From assembly GCA_947626685.1 (NCBI GenBank), contig CANQTD010000015.1, forward strand, positions 1 to 44,299: a stretch of DNA of 44,299 nucleotides. The letters are read 5' to 3'. Made by a program: the position numbers and the translations under genes. Positions within the stretch are counted from its first letter, which is position 1; each line of letters starts with the position of its first letter. This DNA comes from an uncultured Clostridia bacterium (lineage in GTDB: Bacteria > Bacillota > Clostridia > Christensenellales > Borkfalkiaceae). The notes under the pieces are model-generated. The model saw only the letters and a list, made by a program, of their open reading frames with translations, was not told where the DNA came from and ran no database searches. Of this stretch, positions 34,301-43,232 are shown in pieces.

Positions 34301-35011
34301 ATGAATATCGCAGTCATTGATGATGACGTTTCTACCGTGACCTATCTTACCGACTACTTTGCCCGTTATGGCCAGCAGGCAGACATGGAGTTCCGCGTTC
34401 AACATTTTAAGGACGCGGAAAGTTTTCTTGCGAGCTATCGCGGGTCGGAATACTCCATCATCTTTATGGACATCGAGCTCCCCGGGATCAGCGGGATCGA
34501 AGCGGCGCACCGTCTGCGGTATAAAAACGACTCCGTCGTGCTCCTCTTCATCACGCGCATGGCGCAGTACGCGCAGAAGGGCTACGAGGTGAACGCGCTC
34601 GACTATATCGTCAAGCCGCTCCGCTACGCCGACTTCTGCCTCAAGGTGAAGAAGGCGATCAACGTTTCGCGCGCGCTCGAGGCGCAGACGATCGCCGTCC
34701 AGACGGGAAACGGCGCGATCTGCATGACGACGGGAAAGATCATGTTCGTCGAAGTGATGGGCCACCAGCTCCGCTTCCAATTCGTGGACGACGTTATCGA
34801 GGTGCGCGGCACCCTCTCGGACATTGAAAAGCGGCTTGCGGGACACGGATTTTTGCGTTGCAACAACTGCTATCTCGTCAACGTGCGCTTTGTGAATTGG
34901 GTGCGCGGCTACGATATCAACGTGGGCGGGCACATTCTCAAGATCAGCCACCCGCGCCACAAACAGTTCATGAAGGACTTCATGGACCTCTACACGGGAG
35001 GGGGAAAATGA
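34301..35011 (+). CDS. LytTR-family response regulator
   Basis: 236 aa. Receiver domain 1-125 with acidic pocket DDD at 7-9, phosphoacceptor Asp57 in IIFMDIELPG, Thr in FITRMA and Lys in YIVKPL. LytTR DNA-binding domain about 137-232 (IAVQTGNGAICMTTGKIMFVEV onwards, ending HPRHKQFMKDF). Start supported by AGGAGAG 10 nt upstream. The kinase gene overlaps by 4 bp (ATGA). A cytosolic regulator, in the AgrA/LytR class, phosphorylated by the partner kinase. Likely targets are its own promoter and the esterase gene at 36496. Confidence 0.94.
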   Translation: MNIAVIDDDVSTVTYLTDYFARYGQQADMEFRVQHFKDAESFLASYRGSEYSIIFMDIELPGISGIEAAHRLRYKNDSVVLLFITRMAQYAQKGYEVNALDYIVKPLRYADFCLKVKKAINVSRALEAQTIAVQTGNGAICMTTGKIMFVEVMGHQLRFQFVDDVIEVRGTLSDIEKRLAGHGFLRCNNCYLVNVRFVNWVRGYDINVGGHILKISHPRHKQFMKDFMDLYTGGGK

Positions 35012-36345
35012 GCGTAGAGACCGCCCTTTGGATGATGGGCTTTATGTACCCCGTCTTTCTCGCCGAGCTGTTGACGGCGGAGGGAATGCTCGTGAGCGCG
35101 AGCAAGCGGAGGCCGTATTTTTGGGTATTTCTCATCTCGAGCCTTGTTCTGCTCGTCGCCGTGGTCTTTGCCGTATGCTGTATCATGACGCTGTGCAACG
35201 GGAACGCGATCGCGGGGGCCGTCGGCTATTTCGTCGTCTTTTTATTCACGCTCGTCATTCTCAGGGTGTGTTTCGAAGTTCCGTTCAAGGTCCTGCTCTT
35301 CTTCGGGACGGGGGCTTACGCCTTTCAGAATCTCTGTTACCGCACCGCTTCCATCCTCGAGCTCACGGGCGTCGTGGGAGCGATCGGCGGCCGCATCGGA
35401 TACGGCTGGGCGGATCTCGCGGTCCATGTGGGCGTCTTTCTCGTTGCGGCGGTCATCTTTTGGTTCTCCTTTGTGCGGAAGGTGCGCAAACAGGGCATGG
35501 AGCACCTTTACAGCTGGAACGTTCTCCTTCTCTCCCTCGTCACCCTCATCATCACGATCGGGTTCTGCTCGGTGACGAACAGCTACGGGTGGATGAGCCC
35601 GCAGCTCAGCCTCGTCAACTACTGTTTCGCCATCGTGGGCAACATCTTTATCCTTTGGATCCAATCGGGGATGCTCGAGCGGGTCGCGCTCAAGAGCGAT
35701 ATCGAGACCGTCCGCAACCTCTGGCAGCAGGACAAGCGGCAATACGAGATCGCGAAGGAGACCATCGACCTCATCAATATCAAGTGTCACGACATGAAGC
35801 ACAAGATCCGCGCCCTGAATGCGGAGAGCGGGCTCTCCACGGAGGAAGCGGCGGAGGTCGAGAAGTGCATCTCCATCTATGACGCAAGGGTCTCCACGGG
35901 CTGCGAGCCCATCGACGTGCTCCTCACCGAAAAGGAACTCATCTGCAATGCCGCGGGCATCCGCCTCAGCTGCATGGTGGACGGCAAGCCGCTCGGCTAT
36001 ATCCGCGACTACGACCTCTACTCCCTGTTCGGCAATCTCCTCTCCAACGCCATCGAAGCGGTGCGCGGCATCGAGGACGAGGACCGCCGCTGCATCGACC
36101 TCACCGTGCGCAACTGCGGCGGGGTCGTGGTCATCAACTGCTCCAATTACTACGAGGGAAGTCTCCGTCTCGAAAACGGGCTGCCCGCGACGAACAAGCT
36201 CGATATCGCAAACCACGGGTTCGGCATGAAGAGCATGGCGATACTTGCCCGCAAATACGGCGGCCAGCTCGACTTCTCCTACGGAGACGGCATATTTTCC
36301 GTCAATCTCGCCTTCCCTGCGAGGGAGAAAGCGCTCTCCGCTTAG
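35008..36345 (+). CDS. GHKL-domain sensor histidine kinase, AgrC-like
   Basis: 445 aa, starting at the ATG that overlaps the regulator stop. Six or so membrane helices fill residues 1-225. The dimerisation helix carries His261 in KCHDMKHKI, the N box is LFGNLLSNAIEAV (about 345-357), and the G box is GFGMKSMAILARKYGG near 417. This is the polytopic-sensor plus HATPase_c_5 design of peptide-sensing kinases (AgrC, ComD, VirS). No AgrB/AgrD-like peptide gene is visible in the window, so the signal is unknown. Confidence 0.93.
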   Translation: MSVETALWMMGFMYPVFLAELLTAEGMLVSASKRRPYFWVFLISSLVLLVAVVFAVCCIMTLCNGNAIAGAVGYFVVFLFTLVILRVCFEVPFKVLLFFGTGAYAFQNLCYRTASILELTGVVGAIGGRIGYGWADLAVHVGVFLVAAVIFWFSFVRKVRKQGMEHLYSWNVLLLSLVTLIITIGFCSVTNSYGWMSPQLSLVNYCFAIVGNIFILWIQSGMLERVALKSDIETVRNLWQQDKRQYEIAKETIDLINIKCHDMKHKIRALNAESGLSTEEAAEVEKCISIYDARVSTGCEPIDVLLTEKELICNAAGIRLSCMVDGKPLGYIRDYDLYSLFGNLLSNAIEAVRGIEDEDRRCIDLTVRNCGGVVVINCSNYYEGSLRLENGLPATNKLDIANHGFGMKSMAILARKYGGQLDFSYGDGIFSVNLAFPAREKALSA

Positions 36346-36386
36346 AAATGACGTAACAGTGCAAAAAATGTCAGCTTGAAACAAGA

Positions 36387-36448
36387 ATAGGACGAAAAAT
36401 GAAAGATTAGGGCAACCCCATTGACGGTTGCTTTTTTCTTTTTATAAT
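36387..36448 (+). promoter_or_regulatory. Promoter of the esterase gene with LytTR-like direct repeats
   Basis: ATAGGAC (36387-36393) and TTAGGGC (36407-36413), 20 bp apart, with GAAAG between, match the repeats before the LytTR regulator gene at about 20 of 26 aligned positions. TTGACG (36421-36426), 16-bp spacer and TATAAT (36443-36448) follow. Confidence 0.65.
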
Positions 36449-36495
36449 GTCATTCCGTAAGATAAAAGCTCATATAAGAGCTTGGGGAGGAAATA

Positions 36496-38562
36496 ATGAA
36501 AAAGGTAACAGCAGCAATTTCGCTCGCCCTCGCGCTCTCCTTCGGAATGGGAGTTCTCGGCGCATGCGGCGGCGACAACACCGACAAGCCTGTCACCCCG
36601 CACACCCCCGTGACGATCGACGCTTCGAGCGTCCGCATCGTTGTACACGGGTACGAGGGCGGTCCCACCGTGGACGGCGTCGTGCTCGGGCTCGGCGGGA
36701 ACGTTTCGGGCGTGTCGAAGGACACCTTCACCGTGACGACGGGCAACGACAAGCGCACCGTCGCCGACGCCTATGTCTCCAACGAGAAGGGCGAGCGCGT
36801 GACCGGGGACTCCTCTTACGTCACCGTCACGATGAACTACGAGGCTTCCGCCTATAACTGGGGCGGGTACAAGGGCGCGAACGTGCTCGGCAACCCCTTC
36901 ACTTACAGCGGCATGAACACCTGGTCGCAGAGCATGAAGATCGCGGTCAAGGTCGCGGACGGCAAGTCCTTCACGGCGGGCAACAAGACGTATGAGGGCG
37001 GGGACTCGCTTACATACACCGCCGATATCGCAAAGGACCGCATCGTTCCGCAGACGGCGAGCTGGACGAAGGACAGCGTGCACTACACGGACGAAGGGAA
37101 GGATATCACCTTGCAGCGCGCGAGCTGGACGCCCGAAGGCGCGGCGACGGACAGCGGCAAGGATCCCCTCGTCATCTGGCTGCACGGCGCGGGCGAGGGC
37201 GGCACGGACATCGACATCGACCTCCTCGGCAACGAAGTGACCGCGCTCACCGATACGGCCATCCAGAGTTATTTCAAACAGGACGGGCTCGCGGGCGCGT
37301 ACGTGCTCGCGGTGCAGACCCCCACCATGTGGATGGATCAGGACGGACAGGGCACCTACAATCACACCGACGTCGGCGACGGTTCCCCGCAGGAGAGCTG
37401 GTACACCGAGGCCCTTTGGCAGGCGATCACGACGTATGTGGAGAGCAATCCCGACGTCGACACGAACCGCATCTATCTCGGCGGCTGCTCCAACGGCGGC
37501 TACATGACGATGAACATGATGTTCCATTACGGCGAATACTTCGCGGCGTACTATCCCACCTGCGAGGCGTATGTCAACGGCCGCATTTCGGACGAGATGA
37601 TCGGACAGATCAAGGACTATAAGATCTGGTTCATCCTCTCCAACGACGACGGCACCGTTGCCCCCGACAACTTCGAGAAGCCCACGTTCGACCGTCTCTT
37701 GAAGGCGGGCGCGAGCGACGTGCACATGACCCTCTTCGAAAGCGTTGTGGGCACCGACGCCCCCGGCGTGACGTATGACGGGCACTGGTCTTGGATCTAT
37801 GTGTTCAACGACGGCGTGAAGAAGGAATTCGACAACGAAAAAGTGACGGGCGTGGAATATCTCACCCCCGCAAACTGCACGAAGGACGCCAGCCTCTGGC
37901 AGTGGATGGCTGCGCAGAAGAAGGACGGCGAAACGCCCACCCCTCCTCCCGCGATCGAAGGGACGGAGTACACGTTTGAGGCGGAAAAGGGCGTCATCAC
38001 CAACGGCAAAACGCAGCAATACGACTGGCAGACAAGCGAAGTGGAACAGCCCGTCACCGTGGAAACGGGTACCGAATGGGGCGGCGACAAGGACACGGCA
38101 GGCCCCGAAGTGACCGCGCTCGGCTACTTCAACGGCGGCGCGACCGTCACCTTTACGATCACGTCGGATAAGGAATGCGACGCACTTCTCACCCTCCGCG
38201 CGGCTTCCACCGAGAACGAGACGGATTTGTGGACGGGCGGCAGCACCTTCACCGTGAAGGAAGCAGACCTCTCCAAAGGCGAACACGCGACGCTTGCCGT
38301 CAACGGCACCAACGTCGCCCTCGCGGGCATACTCCCCGGGCTCTCCCTTACGGGCATCGGCTGGGGCGACATGGGCTGGATCTACAGCGCGCCCCTCAAG
38401 AACTTCGGCACGGGCACGGCAGTTATCCACCTCAACGAAGGCGAGAACACCATCGTTCTGACCGCAGCGAAGGGCTTCAACCTCGACAAGATCGTGATCA
38501 AGGCGGACGCGACCCTCACCTGGACGGAAACGGACAATTCGTCCCGTGTTCCGCAGGCGTAA
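36496..38562 (+). CDS. Secreted lipoprotein esterase/peptidase with carbohydrate-binding module
   Basis: 688 aa. Lipoprotein signal peptide with lipobox LGAC (Cys about 18-19). Residues about 35-190 are a beta-rich domain; about 195-470 form an alpha/beta hydrolase of the PHB-depolymerase/feruloyl-esterase-like group: LVIWLHGAGEGG oxyanion segment, nucleophile Ser332 in GGCSNGGY, Asp384/385 in LSNDDGT and His430 in YDGHWSW. Residues about 490-688 are a CBM6/35-like module starting EYTFEAEKG and ending TLTWTETDNSS. Likely de-esterifies plant polysaccharide or acts on a similar polymer outside the cell; the substrate is not evident. Preceded by GGGAGG and by putative LytTR sites. Confidence 0.88.
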   Translation: MKKVTAAISLALALSFGMGVLGACGGDNTDKPVTPHTPVTIDASSVRIVVHGYEGGPTVDGVVLGLGGNVSGVSKDTFTVTTGNDKRTVADAYVSNEKGERVTGDSSYVTVTMNYEASAYNWGGYKGANVLGNPFTYSGMNTWSQSMKIAVKVADGKSFTAGNKTYEGGDSLTYTADIAKDRIVPQTASWTKDSVHYTDEGKDITLQRASWTPEGAATDSGKDPLVIWLHGAGEGGTDIDIDLLGNEVTALTDTAIQSYFKQDGLAGAYVLAVQTPTMWMDQDGQGTYNHTDVGDGSPQESWYTEALWQAITTYVESNPDVDTNRIYLGGCSNGGYMTMNMMFHYGEYFAAYYPTCEAYVNGRISDEMIGQIKDYKIWFILSNDDGTVAPDNFEKPTFDRLLKAGASDVHMTLFESVVGTDAPGVTYDGHWSWIYVFNDGVKKEFDNEKVTGVEYLTPANCTKDASLWQWMAAQKKDGETPTPPPAIEGTEYTFEAEKGVITNGKTQQYDWQTSEVEQPVTVETGTEWGGDKDTAGPEVTALGYFNGGATVTFTITSDKECDALLTLRAASTENETDLWTGGSTFTVKEADLSKGEHATLAVNGTNVALAGILPGLSLTGIGWGDMGWIYSAPLKNFGTGTAVIHLNEGENTIVLTAAKGFNLDKIVIKADATLTWTETDNSSRVPQA

Positions 38563-38572
38563 CTTTCGGCTA

Positions 38573-38642
38573 TTTTGATAGCGGACGCTCCGCGCGGGGA
38601 TGAGTCGTGATGGTAGTTCACGCGCGGAACGCCTTTATCAAA
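38573..38642 (+). other. Long structured hairpin between esterase and lipoprotein genes
   Basis: Nested inverted repeats: TTTTGATA (38573-38580) with TATCAAA (38636-38642), GCG with CGC, and CCGCGCG (38590-38596) with CGCGCGG (38621-38627), enclosing a 24-nt loop. It has no T run and lies 27 nt before the next start codon, so it may stabilise or process the mRNA, or adjust expression of the two products. Confidence 0.6.
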
Positions 38643-38669
38643 GCAAAATAAAAAAACAGGATAAGGAGA

Positions 38670-39389
38670 ATGAAAATGAGAATGTCCAAAAAGTTTTTGA
38701 TCGCGGGATTGGCGCTCAGTCTCGCATGCGGCATGACCGTCCTCGCAGCTTGCGGTGGCGGCGTCAGCGGTGAGAAGGTCACCTTCGAAGCAGAAAAGGC
38801 CCAGCTCTCCCAGAATGCGGACGGCGTTGCCGTCTATCAGAGCGCGACCGAATACAGCGCGGATGGCGAAGGCGATCTCGTCGAGCTCGTCGGCTACTTC
38901 ACCTCCGAGGGCGCGAATATCGTCTGGAAGATCACTGCCGATAAGGAATGCGACGCAGAGCTCACCCTCCGCGCGGCTTCCGCTTCCGCAGACGGCTCCG
39001 GATTTTGGCAGGGCGGCCACGGATTCATCAAAGAGATGGATCTCGGTTCGGGCAAGTTCGTCAAGCTCGAAGTCAACGGCAAAGCGGCTTCCCTGAGCGG
39101 CAAGCTCCCCGGGCTTGAATTTACCCCTGCCGAAGATTACTCCAACTTTGGGGATTTCTACGGTTCGTACATGAACAACTACGGCACCGCGAAGGCGAAG
39201 ATCCACCTCGTCGCCGGTGAGAACACCATCACGCTCACGAGCCTCGGCTATGTCGAGACGCCCGAGGGTGAAGGCGCACAGCCCATCAGCTACGGCATCA
39301 ACGTAGACAACATCGTGATTCAGGCTCCCGCCACACTCACCTGGACGGAGACGGACAACAGCGGCCGTACGGCTCCTCAGATGGGCTAA
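38670..39389 (+). CDS. Lipoprotein consisting of a carbohydrate-binding-like module
   Basis: 239 aa; AAGGAG upstream. Lipobox LAAC (Cys near 28). The mature protein is one beta-sandwich module beginning VTFEAEKAQL and ending ATLTWTETDNSGR, clearly homologous to the C-terminal module of the upstream esterase (shared DKECDAxLTLRAAS, LPGL, AGENTI, TLTWTETDNS). No catalytic domain. Probably a surface glycan-binding protein working with the esterase and the GH3 enzyme, all in one transcript direction. Confidence 0.87.
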   Translation: MKMRMSKKFLIAGLALSLACGMTVLAACGGGVSGEKVTFEAEKAQLSQNADGVAVYQSATEYSADGEGDLVELVGYFTSEGANIVWKITADKECDAELTLRAASASADGSGFWQGGHGFIKEMDLGSGKFVKLEVNGKAASLSGKLPGLEFTPAEDYSNFGDFYGSYMNNYGTAKAKIHLVAGENTITLTSLGYVETPEGEGAQPISYGINVDNIVIQAPATLTWTETDNSGRTAPQMG

Positions 39390-39410
39390 TCGGTTTTAAG
39401 TTAACGTACG

Positions 39411-39446
39411 GCCCGCCGCACATCACGGCGGCGGGCTCTCTTTTTT
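39411..39446 (+). terminator. Intrinsic terminator before the GH3 gene
   Basis: GCCCGCCG (39411-39418) pairs with CGGCGGGC (39429-39436), then TCTC and six T. It ends 35 nt before the GH3 start, suggesting the GH3 gene depends on read-through or an unrecognised promoter. Confidence 0.85.
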
Positions 39447-39480
39447 GATCAAATTCGATATCTTAAGGAGAGAAAATATT

Positions 39481-42400
39481 ATGGCAAGTGAAAAGAAACC
39501 CCGCAAGAAGCTGAGCGGAAAGGTGTTGACGTGCATCATCACCCCCTTCCTTGCGATCCTCTGGGGCGTCTCCATCGCGCTCCCCATCGTTTCCTATACC
39601 ATGTACGACGGCGTGTTCCGCACGATCTTCGGCGAAGCGGCCACCACCAGAGGGGAAACCAATTACTATACGAGCGACTTCACGAGTATCGATGACCTCG
39701 AAGCGGCCGAACAGCAGTACACCCGCGAGGGCGGCGCGGAGGGCTTCGTGCTCCTCACCAACAGCAGCGAGAGCAACAAGGGTCTCCCCCTTGCGGCAAA
39801 GAGCAAAGTTTCCCTCTTCTCCCAATCCTCCGTGGACCCCGTTCCGGGCGGCACGGGCTCGGGCGTAGGCAAGATGTCCTCCGACCTCAAGACGGCGTTC
39901 ACCGAACAGGGATTCGAGATCAACGAGGCCCTTTGGAACTTCTATAAGGGCACGGGCAGAAAGCGCGGCGGCGGAGCCATCTCCTACGGCGGCGCGGAAA
40001 ACTGGTCCATCAACGAGACGAAGATCGACGATATCCCCAACGGTGCCAAGACGGAAGCGCAGGGCACCACCCCCATCTTCATCTTCTCCCGTACGGGCGG
40101 CGAGGGCCGCGACCTCGGCAGATACATGGGCGACTGGACGAACGTCGAAGAGGACAAGACGAAGCACTATCTTGAACCCGACTCCGTCGAACTCGGCGTC
40201 ATCAACTACCTCAACCAGAACTTCGACAACGTCATCATCATCGTCAACACCAACAACGCATTCGAGCTCGGCTGGGTCGAGGATTACGAAAATATCACGG
40301 CCGTCCTCTGGGCTCCCGGCGCAGGCGGCGACACCTGCCGTTCCATCGTAGACGTGCTCTCCGGCAAGATCACCCCTTCGGGCCACCTTGCGGATACGTT
40401 CGCCTATGACGCGTTCTCTTCGCCCGCCATGCAGAACATGGGCGACGTCGACCTCATCAACGACGGAAAAGTCGTCGGCAACGGCCTGTTCTATGACGAA
40501 GGCATCTATGTCGGCTACAAATACTATGAGACCCGTTACTACGACAAGCAGTACGGCGCCGAAAAGGTCGGCGAATACGACTACGCCGAAACGGTGCAGT
40601 TCCCCTTCGGCTACGGCCTCTCCTACACCACCTTCGAGTGGAGCAACTTCGGGATGACCCAGCCCGACGCGAACGGCGACATGACCGTCTCCGTCACCGT
40701 CAAGAACACGGGGTCCGTCGCGGGCAAGGAAGTCGTGCAGCTCTATCTGCAATCCCCTTACACGCAGTACGATAAGACGAACTTCGTCGAAAAGTCCTCC
40801 GTCTCCCTCGTCGGATTCGGCAAGACGGCGACGCTCGAAGCCAATGCGACCGAGACCGTCAAGATCACCGTCAACGTCAAGGATTTCATCTCCTACGACG
40901 ACGTGAACGCCAAGACGTATATCCTCGAGGCGGGCGATTATCTGCTCACCGCGGCGCACAACGCCCACGAAGCGAACAACAACTTCCTCAAATACAACGA
41001 CCGCAACACGGACGGTCTCTTCGGCGAAGGCGATAAGACGTTCGTCGGCAAGTACACCTACACGTACACCGAGAACGGCGGCGTCGACAAGACCACCTAC
41101 TCCAAGTCTGTGGCAGGCGTTACGATCACCAACCAATTCGACCACGCGCTCTGGGCAGGCCACCAAAACATCACCGAGCGCAGCCAGTACCTCACCCGTC
41201 AGGATTGGGAAGGCACCTTCCCCAAGACGCACGGCAACCAGGACAGCCAGAAGAAGTCGGGCTACAGCGAGAAGAACGGATACGTTTGGCAAGTCGAAGT
41301 CGATAAAGAGACCGCAGACCAGCTCAAAAAGCAGGGCGCAGACGCTTCCCTCAACCCCATGACCGAGGAAGAGGCCGCTGCGAAGGCGGGCGAATTCGGC
41401 GTGGCGGGCGACCTTCAGCTCATCGACGCCCGCGGCAAGGCGTTTGACGAGGTCGATTGGGACGCTTATATCAGCCAGATGACCACTGCCGAGATCAGAA
41501 CCATCATCCGTCAGGCAGGCTATAAGACCGATCGTGCGCAGAGCATCAACAAGCCCGAAGCCATCGACTACGACGGTCCTTCCGGCCTCAACGAAGGCGG
41601 CGTCACCCACTCCCCTTACTCCATCACCTATCCCTGCGCAACGAACATTGCAGCGAGCTGGAACACCGAGAATTCCCGTCTCCACGGCTACTATGTCTCC
41701 GAGGACGCGCTCCATGCGAATGAGACGCACTTCGGCAGCCACCGGTACAAGGGCATCATCTCGGGCTGGTACGCTCCCGCTATGAATATCCACCGCACCC
41801 CCTTCGCGGGCCGCAACTTCGAGTACTACTCCGAGGACGGCTTCATGTCGGGCGAGATGGCGCTTCAGGCTGCCCGCACGACGGCGGAAAAGGGCGTCTA
41901 CTCCTACATCAAACACTTCGCCCTCAACGACCAAGAGGACCACAGAAGCAGCGTGGCGACCTTCTCCAACGAGCAGGCCATCCGCGAGATCTACCTCAAG
42001 CCCTTCCAGACCTGTATTGAAGAACGTGGCACGACCAAGATCAAGGTGCAGGTAGTCGACGATCCCGAAGAAGAGACCTATAAGATGATCGAAGTTGATA
42101 TCCCCGCAGTCATGGGTGTCATGACCGCGTTCAACCGCGTCGGCTGCACTTGGGCGGGCGGCAACTACCAGCTCATCACCAAAGTGCTCCGCGAGGAGTG
42201 GGCGTTCAACGGCTCCGTCATCACCGACTACGATAACGGCGGCTACATGGACACCGAACAGTGCCTCCGCGCGGGCGGCGACCTCAAACTCACGAACTTT
42301 ACGACGAGTCCGGGCCCCGATATCAGCAACAAGGCGACGCAGTACTTCGCACGGCAGGCGATGAAGCATGTCCTGTACACCACCGTCAACTCCAACGCGA

Positions 42401-42561
42401 TGAACGGCTTTGTCCACGGTACGGATGTCGGCGCGGCTCCGTTCGCTTACTATTGGCTCATCATCTTCGCGGTCTGGGCTGTTACGGCTGGGCTTACGGC
42501 TTGGGGCGTCACGGCGATCGTGCTCCGCTTCCGCCGCCAGAAGAACGAGAAGAACGCATAA
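39481..42561 (+). CDS. Domain-permuted GH3 glycosidase with a membrane helix at each end
   Basis: 1026 aa; ATG with AAGGAG 13 nt upstream. N-terminal membrane helix (about 17-40). The usual C-terminal half of GH3 comes first: alpha/beta sandwich (about 75-330, GAEGFVLLTNSSESNKGLPL, LWAPGAGGDTCRSIVDVLSG, FPFGYGLSYTTFEWSNF) and FnIII domain (about 400-490, NTGSVAGKEVVQLYL). The TIM barrel follows (about 670-960): DGPSGLNEGG, APAMNIHRTPFAGRNFEYYSED, KHFALNDQE, and the nucleophile motif SVITDYD with Asp916. A second membrane helix (about 986-1010) ends in RFRRQKNEK. Reversed domain order is known for some GH3 beta-glucosidases. The catalytic part should face outside, tethered at both ends. Confidence 0.92.
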   Translation: MASEKKPRKKLSGKVLTCIITPFLAILWGVSIALPIVSYTMYDGVFRTIFGEAATTRGETNYYTSDFTSIDDLEAAEQQYTREGGAEGFVLLTNSSESNKGLPLAAKSKVSLFSQSSVDPVPGGTGSGVGKMSSDLKTAFTEQGFEINEALWNFYKGTGRKRGGGAISYGGAENWSINETKIDDIPNGAKTEAQGTTPIFIFSRTGGEGRDLGRYMGDWTNVEEDKTKHYLEPDSVELGVINYLNQNFDNVIIIVNTNNAFELGWVEDYENITAVLWAPGAGGDTCRSIVDVLSGKITPSGHLADTFAYDAFSSPAMQNMGDVDLINDGKVVGNGLFYDEGIYVGYKYYETRYYDKQYGAEKVGEYDYAETVQFPFGYGLSYTTFEWSNFGMTQPDANGDMTVSVTVKNTGSVAGKEVVQLYLQSPYTQYDKTNFVEKSSVSLVGFGKTATLEANATETVKITVNVKDFISYDDVNAKTYILEAGDYLLTAAHNAHEANNNFLKYNDRNTDGLFGEGDKTFVGKYTYTYTENGGVDKTTYSKSVAGVTITNQFDHALWAGHQNITERSQYLTRQDWEGTFPKTHGNQDSQKKSGYSEKNGYVWQVEVDKETADQLKKQGADASLNPMTEEEAAAKAGEFGVAGDLQLIDARGKAFDEVDWDAYISQMTTAEIRTIIRQAGYKTDRAQSINKPEAIDYDGPSGLNEGGVTHSPYSITYPCATNIAASWNTENSRLHGYYVSEDALHANETHFGSHRYKGIISGWYAPAMNIHRTPFAGRNFEYYSEDGFMSGEMALQAARTTAEKGVYSYIKHFALNDQEDHRSSVATFSNEQAIREIYLKPFQTCIEERGTTKIKVQVVDDPEEETYKMIEVDIPAVMGVMTAFNRVGCTWAGGNYQLITKVLREEWAFNGSVITDYDNGGYMDTEQCLRAGGDLKLTNFTTSPGPDISNKATQYFARQAMKHVLYTTVNSNAMNGFVHGTDVGAAPFAYYWLIIFAVWAVTAGLTAWGVTAIVLRFRRQKNEKNA

Positions 42562-42605
42562 AGCCTACACAGGGAAGGCGAACTTCTTTCCTCCTTTCCT
42601 CACCC

Positions 42606-42638
42606 GGAATACCTGCTCCCGCAGGTATTCCTTTTTTT
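42606..42638 (+). terminator. Intrinsic terminator of the GH3 gene
   Basis: GGAATACCTGC (42606-42616) pairs with GCAGGTATTCC (42621-42631), TCCC loop, then seven T. Confidence 0.95.
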
Positions 42639-42678
42639 ATGAGCTTTCCCCCCATGTTGAACAGAGGGCGCATTCGTA

Positions 42679-42722
42679 AACCAAAACGAGGCGCAGACAA
42701 ACGTCTGTGCCTCGTTTTGGTT
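42679..42722 (-). terminator. Hairpin downstream of the double-HTH regulator
   Basis: A 20-bp stem (42679-42698 with 42703-42722) with one G-T pair, starting AACCAAAACGAGG. On the minus strand its arm ends in TTTTGGTT, giving a moderate terminator for the gene at 42757. The right flank TTTTGGTTGAG recurs at 43859-43869 beside another hairpin. Confidence 0.65.
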
Positions 42723-42756
42723 GAGTATCTTTATAATGATACCCCCTTGTTTGATT

Positions 42757-43206
42757 TCAGTCGTCCGTGCGGCCGAGCAGATAGTCCAAAGTCACGCCGA
42801 AATAGTCGGCAAGAATCTCCAAATTCTCGATTTCGGGGATATAATTTTTGAGCAGCCACTGCGAAATGTTACTCTTATGGATATGGACTTTCTCCGCAAG
42901 CTCATAAAAAGATTTCAGCCCTTTCTCTTCTTTGAGCAGAACAAGCCGTTCCTGAAACGTTTGCGGCCTCTCCGAGCGCACAAAGCGGTCATCATCAGTG
43001 CGCGCCAAAAGGTATTCTAAGGAGACGTTGAAAAAATCCGCGATCTGCACAAGGACGGCAACTTTCGGCAGAATGCCGTAATTATAGATTTTAGAGAAAG
43101 TGACATAGGTGACTCCGATCTTTTCCGCGGCAAGCGTTTTGGCGTTGTCGCACGTTTCCTCTACAAGTTCTTTGAAACGATTTTGAAATTCTACCGAAAT
43201 ACGCAT
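42757..43206 (-). CDS. Regulator with two tandem Cro/CI-type HTH domains
   Basis: 149 aa from MRISVEF (GAGGG upstream; an earlier start is five codons longer). Two XRE-type HTH units: about 1-70 (ends SLEYLLARTDD) and about 78-149 (FYELAEKVHIHKSNISQWL, ends TLDYLLGRTDD). The matching ends show an internal duplication. This is the style of repressors on integrative elements. It is divergent from the SLOG-like gene, with a pair of similar sequences between them that could be operators, and lies near a serine recombinase. Confidence 0.9.
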   Translation of the reverse strand: MRISVEFQNRFKELVEETCDNAKTLAAEKIGVTYVTFSKIYNYGILPKVAVLVQIADFFNVSLEYLLARTDDDRFVRSERPQTFQERLVLLKEEKGLKSFYELAEKVHIHKSNISQWLLKNYIPEIENLEILADYFGVTLDYLLGRTDD

Positions 43207-43232
43207 AAAAATTTCCCTCAATAGACCATGTT

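Noticed and set aside
36442-38430. 662-aa minus-strand open frame opposite the esterase gene
   Set aside because: Shadow; the plus-strand frame has lipobox and catalytic motifs.
39463-42417. 984-aa minus-strand open frame opposite the GH3 gene
   Set aside because: Antisense of a clearly recognisable GH3 enzyme; Val/Asp-rich without domains.
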